From assembly GCA_031274115.1 (NCBI GenBank), contig JAISQP010000131.1, positions 1 through 10,318 on the forward strand: a DNA stretch of 10,318 nucleotides, read 5' to 3'. Below are positions 1 to 7,044 of the stretch, in pieces. The position numbers and the translations under genes were made by a program. Each line of letters begins with the position of its first letter. The stretch's first letter is position 1. The notes under the pieces were generated by a model. That model saw only the letters and a program-made list of their open reading frames with translations, did not search any database and was not told where the DNA came from. The DNA is from Synergistaceae bacterium. GTDB lineage: Bacteria > Synergistota > Synergistia > Synergistales > Synergistaceae.

Positions 1-1
1 G

Positions 2-466
2 GACAAGGTCAAGATCGTCTATAACGTCGTAAGGCTCGCTCACGCGTTCGGGGTAGAGACGCCGAAGGTCGCGGCGCTCGCCGCCGTCGAGGTGGTGAAC
101 CCCAAGATGCCCCCGACCCTCGACGCCGCGGAGCTTAAGGAGAAGAACCGCAAAGGAGAGATCGACGGCTGCATCCTCGACGGACCGTTCGCACTGGACA
201 ACGCGGTCTCGGTGGAGTCGGCGAAGCACAAGGGGATAGTCTCGGATGTCGCTGGGTATGCGGACATACTCCTGGTTCCCAACATCGAGGCCGGCAACAT
301 ACTCTCGAAGTCGATAGTATACTTCGCGCGCAATAAGACAGCCGGGGTCGTCCTTGGGGCGAAGGCGCCGATCGTGCTTACGAGCCGCGCGGACACCGCT
401 GAGACTAAGCTGCTCTCCATCGCTTCGGCGGTCGCGCTCGCCGCGTTTCGCGGAAAAGGCCAATAA
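2..466 (+). CDS. ptb: Phosphate acetyl/butyryltransferase family protein, 3' part (5' end outside the window)
   Basis: This is the C-terminal 154 residues of a phosphate acyltransferase of the PTA/PTB family, whose members are usually about 300 residues, so roughly half is present. The enzyme interconverts an acyl-CoA plus phosphate with an acyl phosphate plus CoA in the cytoplasm. The recognisable family signature runs through DGPFALDNAVS, the KHKGIVSDVAGYADILLVPN segment, IEAGNILSKS and the end block GAKAPIVLTSRADTAETKLL. The reading frame is open to the left window edge, so no start can be given; an internal GTG at 92 lies within conserved sequence and is not the start. The kinase-like gene follows after 98 bases, the usual ptb-buk order. 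The lack of an upstream hydratase domain in view means a bifunctional enoyl-CoA hydratase/acyltransferase cannot be excluded. Substrate (butyryl, isobutyryl, isovaleryl) cannot be told from the sequence. Confidence 0.9.
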   Translation, partial: DKVKIVYNVVRLAHAFGVETPKVAALAAVEVVNPKMPPTLDAAELKEKNRKGEIDGCILDGPFALDNAVSVESAKHKGIVSDVAGYADILLVPNIEAGNILSKSIVYFARNKTAGVVLGAKAPIVLTSRADTAETKLLSIASAVALAAFRGKGQ

Positions 467-475
467 AAAGGCTGG

Positions 476-508
476 TTTATTGTCAGAGGCTTGAAGGGTG
501 ACGATTTA
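476..508 (+). repeat. 33-base intergenic repeat, left copy
   Basis: This element lies between the ptb-like and kinase-like genes. It begins TTTATTGTCAGAGGC and ends ACGATTTA. Its reverse complement occurs at 5351-5383 with 30 of 33 positions the same (differences at element positions 16, 18 and 25). The first 15 bases are identical. The two copies enclose the kinase-like gene and the three transporter genes. It contains TTGTCA (480-485), which could be read as a -35, but the hexamer 17 bases on (GATTTA) is a poor -10. Confidence 0.8.
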
Positions 509-564
509 AACCCCTGATAGCCGCGTTCACAAACAATCAGATAATATTATGGAGCACAAAAGGC

Positions 565-1656
565 GTGAAAATATTCGCGTTCCTCACGAAGCTGTCGAGC
601 ACCGAATTTGCTCTATTCAAGAACGACGAACAGATATACGGCGAGGTCATAGAACACTCGCCCGCTGAACTGAACGCTCTTCTCACGCCGTGCGAGCAGG
701 GGGATTTTCGGTTTGACGCGATGATAGACAGACTCGTATCGCAGGAAATCCCCATAGACGACGTGAACGTGCTCATAACCCAGGGCGGCGTCGAAGCCCT
801 CCCTGGCGGGATATACCTGGTCAACAGGGACCTGGAGGAACTGATGAAGGAGAGCAGGATAGACGAGAATCTTCCGCGCTCCGCGGTCTTTGTGGCCGGC
901 CATCTGTTGGACTATATGACGGAGAGGTACGACAACGAGTGCCTCGCCCTCCTGGTGGAGCCCGCGGCGGATAACGAGATCATGTCGGATGGCGCGCCGT
1001 CCGGGCTGAAGGGAGTGACGAGGGCGCCGTTCTTTCACGCTTTCTCGCACCGGGCCGCGGCGAGTGTCTGGGCGTGGGACATGAAGAGAGGACAGAACGA
1101 CGTCAGGCTTGTGGTCGCTCACCTCGGGACGGAGATAAGCGTAGGCGCGTTCGACAGAGGGCGGATAGTTGACAGCAACAGTCCTCTGGACGGCGAGGGG
1201 CCGTTTTCGCCCACCACATGCGGCACTTTACCGACAGACGCACTGCTCGAACTCTGTTATTCCGGCAAATATGACATGGACGAGATGATGAGCCTCGTCG
1301 CGGAAACCGGAGGCCTCGCGGCTCATTTGGGCGACGGCGGGCTCGAGTCGGTGCAGGATGCGTATGCGCGCGGAGAGGAAAAGACTGTTTTCATGGTAAA
1401 GGCCATGGCTTACAAGGTTGCGCGTGAGATTGGCGCAAGGGCGGCGGCTCTTTACGGCAAGATCGACGGCATAGTTCTCACCGGGCCATGGTCGTTCTTC
1501 AACGACTTCGTCGCGGAGATCACCTCCCGCGTGGAGTGGATGGCCCCGACGAAGGTAATCTTCTGGGGCAGCGAGCTTTATCTGCTCAACACGGCGGCCG
1601 CCAGAACGTTCGAGGGGAACGTGAGGATCGATCTCTACGGACAGGATCAGATGTGA
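565..1656 (+). CDS. Butyrate kinase homologue with degenerate catalytic motifs (probable pseudoenzyme)
   Basis: This 363-residue protein has the length of butyrate kinase and clear family landmarks: LDGEGPFSP (residues 208-216), the following CGTLPTDAL, FHAFSH near 157-162, and a KVAREIG helix near 284-290. Butyrate kinases make butyrate and ATP from butyryl phosphate and ADP. Here the binding motifs are eroded. The N-terminal NPGSTSTK loop reads LTKLSSTE, the GRGG motif reads TQGG, the HxGGGxSV phosphate loop reads HLGTEISV (186-193), the VDPVVVDE region reads VEPAADNE, and the TGGIAY adenosine motif reads TGPWSF (306-311). The reading frame is intact, so this is not a decaying pseudogene in the usual sense. 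The start is GTG 565, preceded by GGAG at 551-554; the nearby ATG at 549 is in another frame. It may be a non-catalytic partner or regulator of an active paralogue, or it may have a changed substrate. Family membership is secure; inactivity is inferred. Confidence 0.82.
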   Translation: MKIFAFLTKLSSTEFALFKNDEQIYGEVIEHSPAELNALLTPCEQGDFRFDAMIDRLVSQEIPIDDVNVLITQGGVEALPGGIYLVNRDLEELMKESRIDENLPRSAVFVAGHLLDYMTERYDNECLALLVEPAADNEIMSDGAPSGLKGVTRAPFFHAFSHRAAASVWAWDMKRGQNDVRLVVAHLGTEISVGAFDRGRIVDSNSPLDGEGPFSPTTCGTLPTDALLELCYSGKYDMDEMMSLVAETGGLAAHLGDGGLESVQDAYARGEEKTVFMVKAMAYKVAREIGARAAALYGKIDGIVLTGPWSFFNDFVAEITSRVEWMAPTKVIFWGSELYLLNTAAARTFEGNVRIDLYGQDQM

Positions 1657-1659
1657 GAC

Positions 1660-1677
1660 TTAGGGAAGCGCTGATTA
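1660..1677 (+). repeat. 18-base repeat TTARGRAARCRCTGATTA, copy 1
   Basis: TTAGGGAAGCGCTGATTA sits directly after the stop of the kinase-like gene. It matches 8395-8412 at 14 of 18 positions, and all four differences are A/G transitions. It resembles the ends of transposable elements in style, but no transposase gene is nearby and I cannot name a family. Confidence 0.55.
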
Positions 1678-1745
1678 AGTTGTTGTATGGGTTCCGGCGC
1701 GTCTATCGACCGGATGGGGATTTTTGTGGAGGAAATTTAATTTCG

Positions 1746-1752
1746 AAAGGAG
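1746..1752 (+). promoter_or_regulatory. Ribosome binding site of the TAXI binding-protein gene
   Basis: AAAGGAG lies 8 bases before GTG 1761 and 11 before ATG 1764. It is the strongest Shine-Dalgarno sequence of the plus-strand block and excludes the much longer upstream reading in this frame, which would run through the end of the kinase-like gene. Confidence 0.75.
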
Positions 1753-1760
1753 AGTTATTT

Positions 1761-2753
1761 GTGATGAAAAGAAAGTTGTCCGTACTCTGTATACTCGTAA
1801 TAACGTCAATCGCGGTTTGTTCGATTGGGTTCGCGGCGCAGTCTCAGGTTAATCGAAAGGACTATTTTATCACCGTTCTCACCGGGCCTTCGAGCGGGAT
1901 CTACTTCCCGATCGGCGGAGCGTTTTCCACTTTCATCAGCAGCCTTGGCTATAAGACGTCAGCGACCGCGACCGGCGCGACGGCCGAGAATATCAACGCC
2001 CTTCTGACGGGGCAGGGCGAGATGGCTATCGCTATGGCCGACTCAGTCATTCAGGCCGTCGAGTCCTTCGGCGCGTACGAGAAAGATCCGCCGGCGAAGG
2101 AGCTTCGAGCGCTGATGGGGCTGTGGCCGAACTTCTGTCAGATAGTTACGACCGCCGACGCGGGGATTAAATCCTTCAGCGACTTGAAGGGCAAGAGAGT
2201 AGGAGTCGGGGCGCCGAATTCCGGCGTCGAACTCAACGCCAGGATGATGTTCGAAGCCCACGGCATGTCCTATAAGGATGTAAGGGTGGACTACCTCAAC
2301 TACGGCGAGGCAATAGACCAGATGAAGAACGGCCAGTGCGACGCCGCGTTCGTCACGTCCGGGCTTGGCAACGCGACGATCATGGAGCTTGGCACGTCAA
2401 AGAAGATCGCTTTCGTTCCGGTGGAAGGAAAGGCGCTCGATAACCTCATCAAAAAATACCCGTTCTACATCAAAGCCACCATCCCAGCCGCGACCTACGG
2501 CACTGACAGCGACACCACTACCGCAGCGGTCATGAACATAATGCTCATCGATCAGAAGCTGCCGGATGACGTCGTTTACGACCTTCTCACCAACATATAC
2601 TCGCCAGAGGGGCTCAAGGTAATACAGGGTTCGCACGCGACAGCCAAGGCCAACATAAGCCTCGAGACGGCGCTTCGCGGCATAGAGGGGACGTCTGTCC
2701 CGCTCCATGACGGAGCGATTAAATTCTACAAGGAGAAGGGTCTGTTAAAGTAG
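1761..2753 (+). CDS. TAXI family TRAP transporter solute-binding protein
   Basis: This 330-residue exported protein is the extracytoplasmic receptor of a tripartite ATP-independent transporter of the TAXI subtype. It captures the solute and delivers it to the fused permease two genes downstream. The N-terminus has basic residues (MKRK) followed by a hydrophobic stretch of about 18 residues and a likely signal peptidase I site after GFA or GFAA. A cysteine in IAVC does not fit a lipobox well. Family signatures are the TGPSSGIYFPIGGAFSTF block after the signal, the TGATAENINAL segment, and GKRVGVGAPNSGVELNAR in the middle. The start is GTG 1761, 8 bases after AAAGGAG (1746-1752); ATG 1764 one codon later is equally possible. 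The 104-base gap from the kinase-like gene leaves room for a separate promoter, though no convincing one is seen. The ligand is unknown; TAXI members characterised elsewhere bind glutamate or other carboxylates. Confidence 0.93.
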   Translation: MMKRKLSVLCILVITSIAVCSIGFAAQSQVNRKDYFITVLTGPSSGIYFPIGGAFSTFISSLGYKTSATATGATAENINALLTGQGEMAIAMADSVIQAVESFGAYEKDPPAKELRALMGLWPNFCQIVTTADAGIKSFSDLKGKRVGVGAPNSGVELNARMMFEAHGMSYKDVRVDYLNYGEAIDQMKNGQCDAAFVTSGLGNATIMELGTSKKIAFVPVEGKALDNLIKKYPFYIKATIPAATYGTDSDTTTAAVMNIMLIDQKLPDDVVYDLLTNIYSPEGLKVIQGSHATAKANISLETALRGIEGTSVPLHDGAIKFYKEKGLLK

Positions 2754-2781
2754 CTAAAATGCGGTTTTGACTGTGGCTGAC

Positions 2782-3297
2782 ATGCCAAAAAAGAATTTTG
2801 CCCCGCGTGGAACGCGTCTCTGCGGCGTGTTCCACGCGGTTTTAACGGCGCTTCTGCTGGCGCTGTTTCTGATTGTAGGACCGGCCCTGGGAGCGGAGAG
2901 CCGGATAGTGCTGCGGATATACGATTGGAAGACTGGCGAGATCTACGCGCAAGTCCCGGCGCGCGTCGGCGGCCGCCTTTTTTTCGGTTGGATCCATTCC
3001 CTGGAGAAGATTCCATGGAATGAATACTATCATATAGATGAAAACTACGACCTCGTTCTTGACTCAATCACCTTTCCGGCGTTTGGAGCGGGGATTCCCG
3101 AGAACAAGGGCCGCGTATGCTATGTAAAAGACGGCTTAATATATATGGAGGAGATCGGGCAGTTATTCGAGGAACTCGTGTGGCTCAACTCCCATACGGC
3201 TACGCGGGATATAACGCTGGACGGGGAGCTTGTGGCGAGGGGCGGCAGTCTGCCCCAGCACACGAGGGTAAGGTTGGTCGTAGAGGAAATAAACTAA
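2782..3297 (+). CDS. DUF1850 domain protein, TRAP transporter accessory
   Basis: This is a small protein of about 171 residues. An N-terminal hydrophobic segment (VLTALLLALFLIVGPALGA, about residues 18-36) acts as signal peptide or membrane anchor, so the rest should be outside the cytoplasmic membrane. The DUF1850 signature is visible as GWIHSLEKIPWNEYYHI, an acidic/hydrophobic strand (YDLVLDSITFPAFGAGIP) and a C-terminal basic strand (HTRVRLVVEEIN). DUF1850 genes characteristically sit beside TAXI-type TRAP receptors and fused permeases; their molecular role is not established. The gene begins 28 bases after the binding protein and ends 17 bases before the permease, so the three are almost surely one operon. 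The start is uncertain: ATG 2782 is chosen because it puts basic residues before the anchor, but no good ribosome site precedes it. GTG 2773 and TTG 2767 are in-frame alternatives. Confidence 0.85.
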   Translation: MPKKNFAPRGTRLCGVFHAVLTALLLALFLIVGPALGAESRIVLRIYDWKTGEIYAQVPARVGGRLFFGWIHSLEKIPWNEYYHIDENYDLVLDSITFPAFGAGIPENKGRVCYVKDGLIYMEEIGQLFEELVWLNSHTATRDITLDGELVARGGSLPQHTRVRLVVEEIN

Positions 3298-3314
3298 AGA
3301 GGATGTGGTGATGC

Positions 3315-5345
3315 ATGGATTTTGACGGAGATAAGCTGAATCCGGCGGATGCCGGCCCGACCTCGTCCGATGCGATGACGGACGCGTCTGAGGACGCCAT
3401 CGCCAGGGCAAGAGAGGGCATTTTAACGAAAGAGCAGCAACAGCTTATAGAAAAGCTAGACAAGGAAGCCAGCACGAGGACGCTGGAAAACCCGATGATG
3501 GCAAAGCTGTTCTACTGGCTTTGCATCGCGGTAACTCTTTATCATTTTATCACGTCTTTCGCCGGGACTCCGGTAGTGCTCAAACACCGGGCTCTGCACG
3601 TCGCCATGATGCTCGCGCTCGGTTTCATGATGTACCCGTTCGGCAGAAGGTCCAGCTACAAAAAAGTGTCATGGGTCGACTGGATTCTGATAGCTCTGTC
3701 GATAGCCGTGCCCATTTACGTCTGGTACGATTACCTCGGCATCGTAAGCCGAGCGGGCAGGCCGAACACGTATGACCTCATAGCGGCGACTGCGTTGGTT
3801 CTCCTGGTGCTGGAGGCCTCGCGGCGCATGGCCGGCTGGGCTCTGCCGATATTGAGCGTGATTTTTATCGCCTATGGCCTTTACGGGCGCGGATTGCCGG
3901 GAATGTTCGCCCACCGCGGCTACACCTGGCTGCAGCTTTCAAATCATTTCTTCGCTAACACAGAGGGCATATACGGTTCGTCGGTCAGCGTCGCCGCGAG
4001 CTATATTTTTCTCTTCATATTGTTCGGGGCGGTTATGGGGAAGTCGGGTATGGGCGCCTTTTTCAACGACATAGCGCTTGCCCTGGCGGGGCACACCAAG
4101 GGCGGTCCGGCGAAGGTATCGGTCATAGCCTCCGGGTTCCTCGGCTCCATCAACGGCTCGGCGGTGGCGAACGTCGTCACCACCGGGGCGTTTACCATAC
4201 CGCTAATGAAGAGGACCGGGTACTCCAGTGAGTTCGCAGGGGCGGTCGAAGCCGCGGCGTCGGTCGGCGGACAGCTTCTTCCGCCGGTTATGGGCGCAGC
4301 CGCCTTCATCATGGCGGAGATGCTGAGCATTAAGTATTCCGTGATCATAGTACACGCCGCGATTCCGGCTCTGCTCTACTACCTCGGCATCCTCATCCAG
4401 GTACAGCTTCGCGCCGGCAAGAACAATCTCGTTGGCATTCCCCGCGACAAACTGCCGAAAGCTGGGGCGGTCATGCGCGACAAGGGACATCTTCTCATCC
4501 CAATCGTCGTTCTCCTTTACCTGCTCCTGTTTTCCGGTACGACAGTCGTCTTCTCGGCGGTTATAACTATAGCGGCCACCGTAGTCGTCTCGTTTATCAG
4601 GAAGTCCACCAGAATGAGCGCAAGGGATATATGCGACGCTTTTGCGGAGGGCGCGAAGTCGACCGTTCCGGTGGCGATGGCCTGCGCCTGCGTGGGTATC
4701 ATCGTTGGAGTCATATCGAAGACCGGTTTCGGCCTCACTATGGCGAACACAATAATCACGCTCGGGAGCAAGAGTCTGCTCTTCACCCTCATCTTTACCA
4801 TGATAACCTGCATGATCCTCGGCATGGGCGTTCCGTCCATTCCAGCCTATATCATAACCGCCACCATCGCGGCGCCTGCGCTCTCAGAGCTGGGTATACC
4901 GGTGGTCTCAGCGCACATGTTCTCCTTCTACTTCGCCATGTTCGCGAACCTGACGCCGCCTGTCGCCCTGGCCGCATTCGCGGCGGCCGGTCTGTCGGGC
5001 GGCAACGCGATGAAGACCGGCTTTGCGTCGGTAAAGCTCGCGATAGCCGGTTTCATAGTGCCCTATATGTTCGTGTACTCCCCTCAGCTTCTGCTCATAA
5101 ACACGTCGCTTCTGGAAGGCCTTCGCGTAGCGGCCGGCGCCTGCATAGGAGTGCTCATGATAGGCGCGGCTGTGGAAGGGTACCTCTTTACGGCAATGCA
5201 CCCGATAGTGCGGATAATCTCCTCGATCGGAGCGCTCTGCCTGATTGACAGCGGCCTCCGCTCGGACGCGATAGGCGTCGGAATACTGATCCTGCTGATT
5301 ATTGTGCAGCGCACACTCGCGCTGAGGAAACGGATGGCTGATTAA
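3315..5345 (+). CDS. TRAP transporter permease, DctQ/DctM (4TM/12TM) fusion protein
   Basis: This 676-residue inner-membrane protein combines the small and large TRAP permease subunits, as usual for TAXI systems. It should drive uptake of the receptor-bound solute with an ion gradient. The first 60 or so residues are acidic, soluble and probably helical. Four membrane segments then cover about residues 63-200 (the DctQ-like part), followed by about twelve in the DctM part. Family landmarks are GLPGMFAHRGYTW, GAVMGKSGMGAFF, ASGFLGSINGSAVANVVTTG, EAAASVGGQLLPPVMGAAAF and the later GMGVPSIPAYII and FANLTPPVALAA. The length is normal. ATG 3315 is used; AAAGAGG at 3296-3302 overlaps the stop of the preceding gene and is 12 bases away, suggesting coupled translation. 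The last codons (Ala-Asp-stop) overlap a short repeat at 5338-5351, so the extreme C-terminus may have been altered by that element. Confidence 0.95.
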   Translation: MDFDGDKLNPADAGPTSSDAMTDASEDAIARAREGILTKEQQQLIEKLDKEASTRTLENPMMAKLFYWLCIAVTLYHFITSFAGTPVVLKHRALHVAMMLALGFMMYPFGRRSSYKKVSWVDWILIALSIAVPIYVWYDYLGIVSRAGRPNTYDLIAATALVLLVLEASRRMAGWALPILSVIFIAYGLYGRGLPGMFAHRGYTWLQLSNHFFANTEGIYGSSVSVAASYIFLFILFGAVMGKSGMGAFFNDIALALAGHTKGGPAKVSVIASGFLGSINGSAVANVVTTGAFTIPLMKRTGYSSEFAGAVEAAASVGGQLLPPVMGAAAFIMAEMLSIKYSVIIVHAAIPALLYYLGILIQVQLRAGKNNLVGIPRDKLPKAGAVMRDKGHLLIPIVVLLYLLLFSGTTVVFSAVITIAATVVVSFIRKSTRMSARDICDAFAEGAKSTVPVAMACACVGIIVGVISKTGFGLTMANTIITLGSKSLLFTLIFTMITCMILGMGVPSIPAYIITATIAAPALSELGIPVVSAHMFSFYFAMFANLTPPVALAAFAAAGLSGGNAMKTGFASVKLAIAGFIVPYMFVYSPQLLLINTSLLEGLRVAAGACIGVLMIGAAVEGYLFTAMHPIVRIISSIGALCLIDSGLRSDAIGVGILILLIIVQRTLALRKRMAD

Positions 5346-5351
5346 ATCGCT
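5338..5351 (+). repeat. CTGATTA-AATCGCT repeat, copy 2
   Basis: CTGATTAAATCGCT overlaps the final codons of the permease gene and abuts the inverted 33-base repeat. It equals CTGATTATAAATCGCT at 8406-8421 apart from a two-base TA insertion, and shares CTGATTA with 1671-1677. Confidence 0.5.
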
Positions 5352-5383
5352 AAATCGTTACCCTTTAGGCCTCTGACAATAAA
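5351..5383 (-). repeat. 33-base intergenic repeat, right (inverted) copy
   Basis: This is the inverted partner of the element at 476-508. It lies in the 55-base gap between the convergent permease and gamma-glutamyltransferase genes. On the minus strand it runs straight on into a second motif (5338-5351), which reaches the last codons of the permease. No intrinsic terminator with a stable stem and T-run was found in this gap. Confidence 0.8.
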
Positions 5384-5400
5384 TCACTCTTGAGGAACGC

Positions 5401-7008
5401 TCACCAGGTCTCGACCGCGCCGTCCGTGCGCGGCTCCGTGCCTCCGGCCAGCGTTCCATCCTCTGTTCTCCAGATTATCTGTCCTCGCCCGAAATCTGTG
5501 GAGCGGAGGGCCAGCGAGGAGTTGTGCCCCATCCTGTCGAGCTTTTGAGCTGAATCGGCTGGAAAGCCTGGCTCAAACGAGGTTTCCTTCGCGCCGGTCC
5601 ACTGCCACCTGGGGGCGTCGAGCGCCTCCTGGGGGTTCATGTGAAAATCGACGCAGTTCATGACGACCTGAACCTGGCCTTGCGGCTGCATGTAGGCGCC
5701 CATGACTCCAAACGGACCTATCGGTTCGCCGTCCTTCGTCAAAAAACCCGGTATGATCGTGTTATAGGGGCGCTTGCCGGGCGACAGGGAATTGGGGTGA
5801 GCCTCGTCGAGGGAGAAGCACTTTCCCCTGTTGTTCAGTGCTATGCCGGTTCCGGGAACTACAACCCCCGATCCGAATCCCTCGAAGTTGCTCTGGATAT
5901 ACGAGACCATGCAGCCGTCGCCGTCAGCGGCCGCGAGATACACAGTGCCCCCGCTGTATGGGTCGCCGGATTTGTAACCCTGAGCTTCATTCGTTATCAG
6001 TTTTCTCCGCGAGTCCGCGTAGGAGTCGGATAGAAGCTCCTTCAGCGGAACGTCGCTGCGCCGCATGTCTGCGACGTATCGTTTTGCGTCGGCGAAGGCC
6101 AGCTTTATGGCCTCGATCTGCTTGTGCGTCGTATACGGGCAGTCCCTGTCCGCGAAATCGAAGCCCTTCAGTATGTTGAGCGCGATCAGGACGACTATCC
6201 CCTGTCCGTTAGGGGGCAGCTCCCACACGTCGAACCCCCTGTAGCGAGCGCTTACCGGCTCGATCCACTCCGGCTCGAAAGACGCCAGATCCTCCTCGGA
6301 GAAAAAACCGCCCGTGCGCCGCGAGAAATCTATTATTTTGTCGGCAAGCTCTCCTGTATAAAAGGACTTCGCGCCTGATTCGCCTATCTTCTCCAGGGTG
6401 TAAGCGTGTCCCGGCGAGCGGAAAATCTCGCCCGGGCGCGGCGCCCGCCCATCTGGACAGAACGTCTCGAACCAGTTGGAGAGAATTTTATCCCCGACAC
6501 CGCCGAAGTTCCTTCGAGCCTTCTCCCATAGCAGTGAGACGTTTACGGAAACCGCGTAGCCGTCGGAGGCGTAAAGTACAGCCGGTTTCAGGCATTCGGA
6601 GAGCGAGAGCCTTCCGAGTTTCCTGGAAAGCTCCGCCCACACTCCGGGCGCTCCCGGAACTGTCGCCGCCGCCCACCCTGTCGAAGGGAGCGCGTCCGGA
6701 TACCCGAGCGAGCGGAACTTTTCGATACTCCAGGAGAGCGGGGCGCTTCCGCTGCCGTTCAGCCCGTGCAACACGCCGTCCTTCCATATCATGGCGAAAG
6801 CGTCGCTCCCAATGCCATTGCCGGTTGGCTCCACTACAGTGAGGGCGGCCGCGGCGGCTATCGCGGCGTCAACCGCGTTGCCACCCTTTTTGAGCACATC
6901 CATGCCGGCGGCCGCGGCGAGCGGGTTGGACGCCGCGATCATGCCCCTTTTTCCGTAGACGAGGTTCCTGCGCGACGGGTACCTATAGCTGAAAGGATCG
7001 TATATCAC
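5401..7008 (-). CDS. Gamma-glutamyltransferase family protein, YwrD type
   Basis: This 535-residue Ntn-hydrolase is of the gamma-glutamyltranspeptidase superfamily. It is made as a precursor that cleaves itself ahead of a nucleophilic threonine and then hydrolyses or transfers gamma-glutamyl groups from glutathione or related peptides. The start (YPSRRNLVYGKRGMIAAS) and the NAVDAAIAAAAALTVVEP segment closely recall Bacillus YwrD. The probable nucleophile is Thr355 in YSGGTVYLAA, followed by NFEGFGSGVVVPGTGIALNN and SLSPGKRPYN. The C-terminus AGGTEPRTDG is also typical. No signal peptide is visible, so the protein should be cytoplasmic, unlike periplasmic Ggt. The start is GTG 7008, with GGGGGA at 7015-7020 six bases upstream. 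It begins 36 bases after the glycosyltransferase stop and may be cotranscribed with it. Substrate is not determined; other acylases of this superfamily remain possible. Confidence 0.9.
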   Translation of the reverse strand: MIYDPFSYRYPSRRNLVYGKRGMIAASNPLAAAAGMDVLKKGGNAVDAAIAAAAALTVVEPTGNGIGSDAFAMIWKDGVLHGLNGSGSAPLSWSIEKFRSLGYPDALPSTGWAAATVPGAPGVWAELSRKLGRLSLSECLKPAVLYASDGYAVSVNVSLLWEKARRNFGGVGDKILSNWFETFCPDGRAPRPGEIFRSPGHAYTLEKIGESGAKSFYTGELADKIIDFSRRTGGFFSEEDLASFEPEWIEPVSARYRGFDVWELPPNGQGIVVLIALNILKGFDFADRDCPYTTHKQIEAIKLAFADAKRYVADMRRSDVPLKELLSDSYADSRRKLITNEAQGYKSGDPYSGGTVYLAAADGDGCMVSYIQSNFEGFGSGVVVPGTGIALNNRGKCFSLDEAHPNSLSPGKRPYNTIIPGFLTKDGEPIGPFGVMGAYMQPQGQVQVVMNCVDFHMNPQEALDAPRWQWTGAKETSFEPGFPADSAQKLDRMGHNSSLALRSTDFGRGQIIWRTEDGTLAGGTEPRTDGAVETW

Positions 7009-7044
7009 CGTGATTCCCCCAAATCCAGTTCCTTTAGTGCGGTC

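Noticed and set aside
480..508. Promoter reading of the left repeat, TTGTCA with 17-base spacing.
   Set aside because: The -10 position reads GATTTA, a poor match, and the inverted copy at 5351-5383 would fire antisense into the permease gene.
1693..1725. Possible terminator after the kinase-like gene: TCCGG / CCGGA stem and a later TTTTT run.
   Set aside because: The stem is only 5 bp with a 12-base loop, and the T-run is 6 bases away from it.
1488..1760. The reading frame of the TAXI protein stays open for about 270 bases upstream of its start.
   Set aside because: It overlaps the kinase-like gene in another frame, has an arginine/glycine-rich shadow composition, and the signal peptide and strong ribosome site place the start at 1761.
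1761..1830. Lipoprotein signal in the TAXI protein because of the cysteine in IAVC.
   Set aside because: The residue before the cysteine is Val rather than Gly, Ala or Ser, and a good signal peptidase I site follows within a few residues.
4631..5248. Long open frame inside the permease gene on the plus strand.
   Set aside because: The translation is rich in Arg, His and Gly without any motif, typical of an out-of-frame reading of a high-GC membrane protein gene.
5346..5400. Bidirectional terminator expected between the convergent genes.
   Set aside because: Only short CCTC/GAGG pairing is possible and there is no T-run next to a stable stem.
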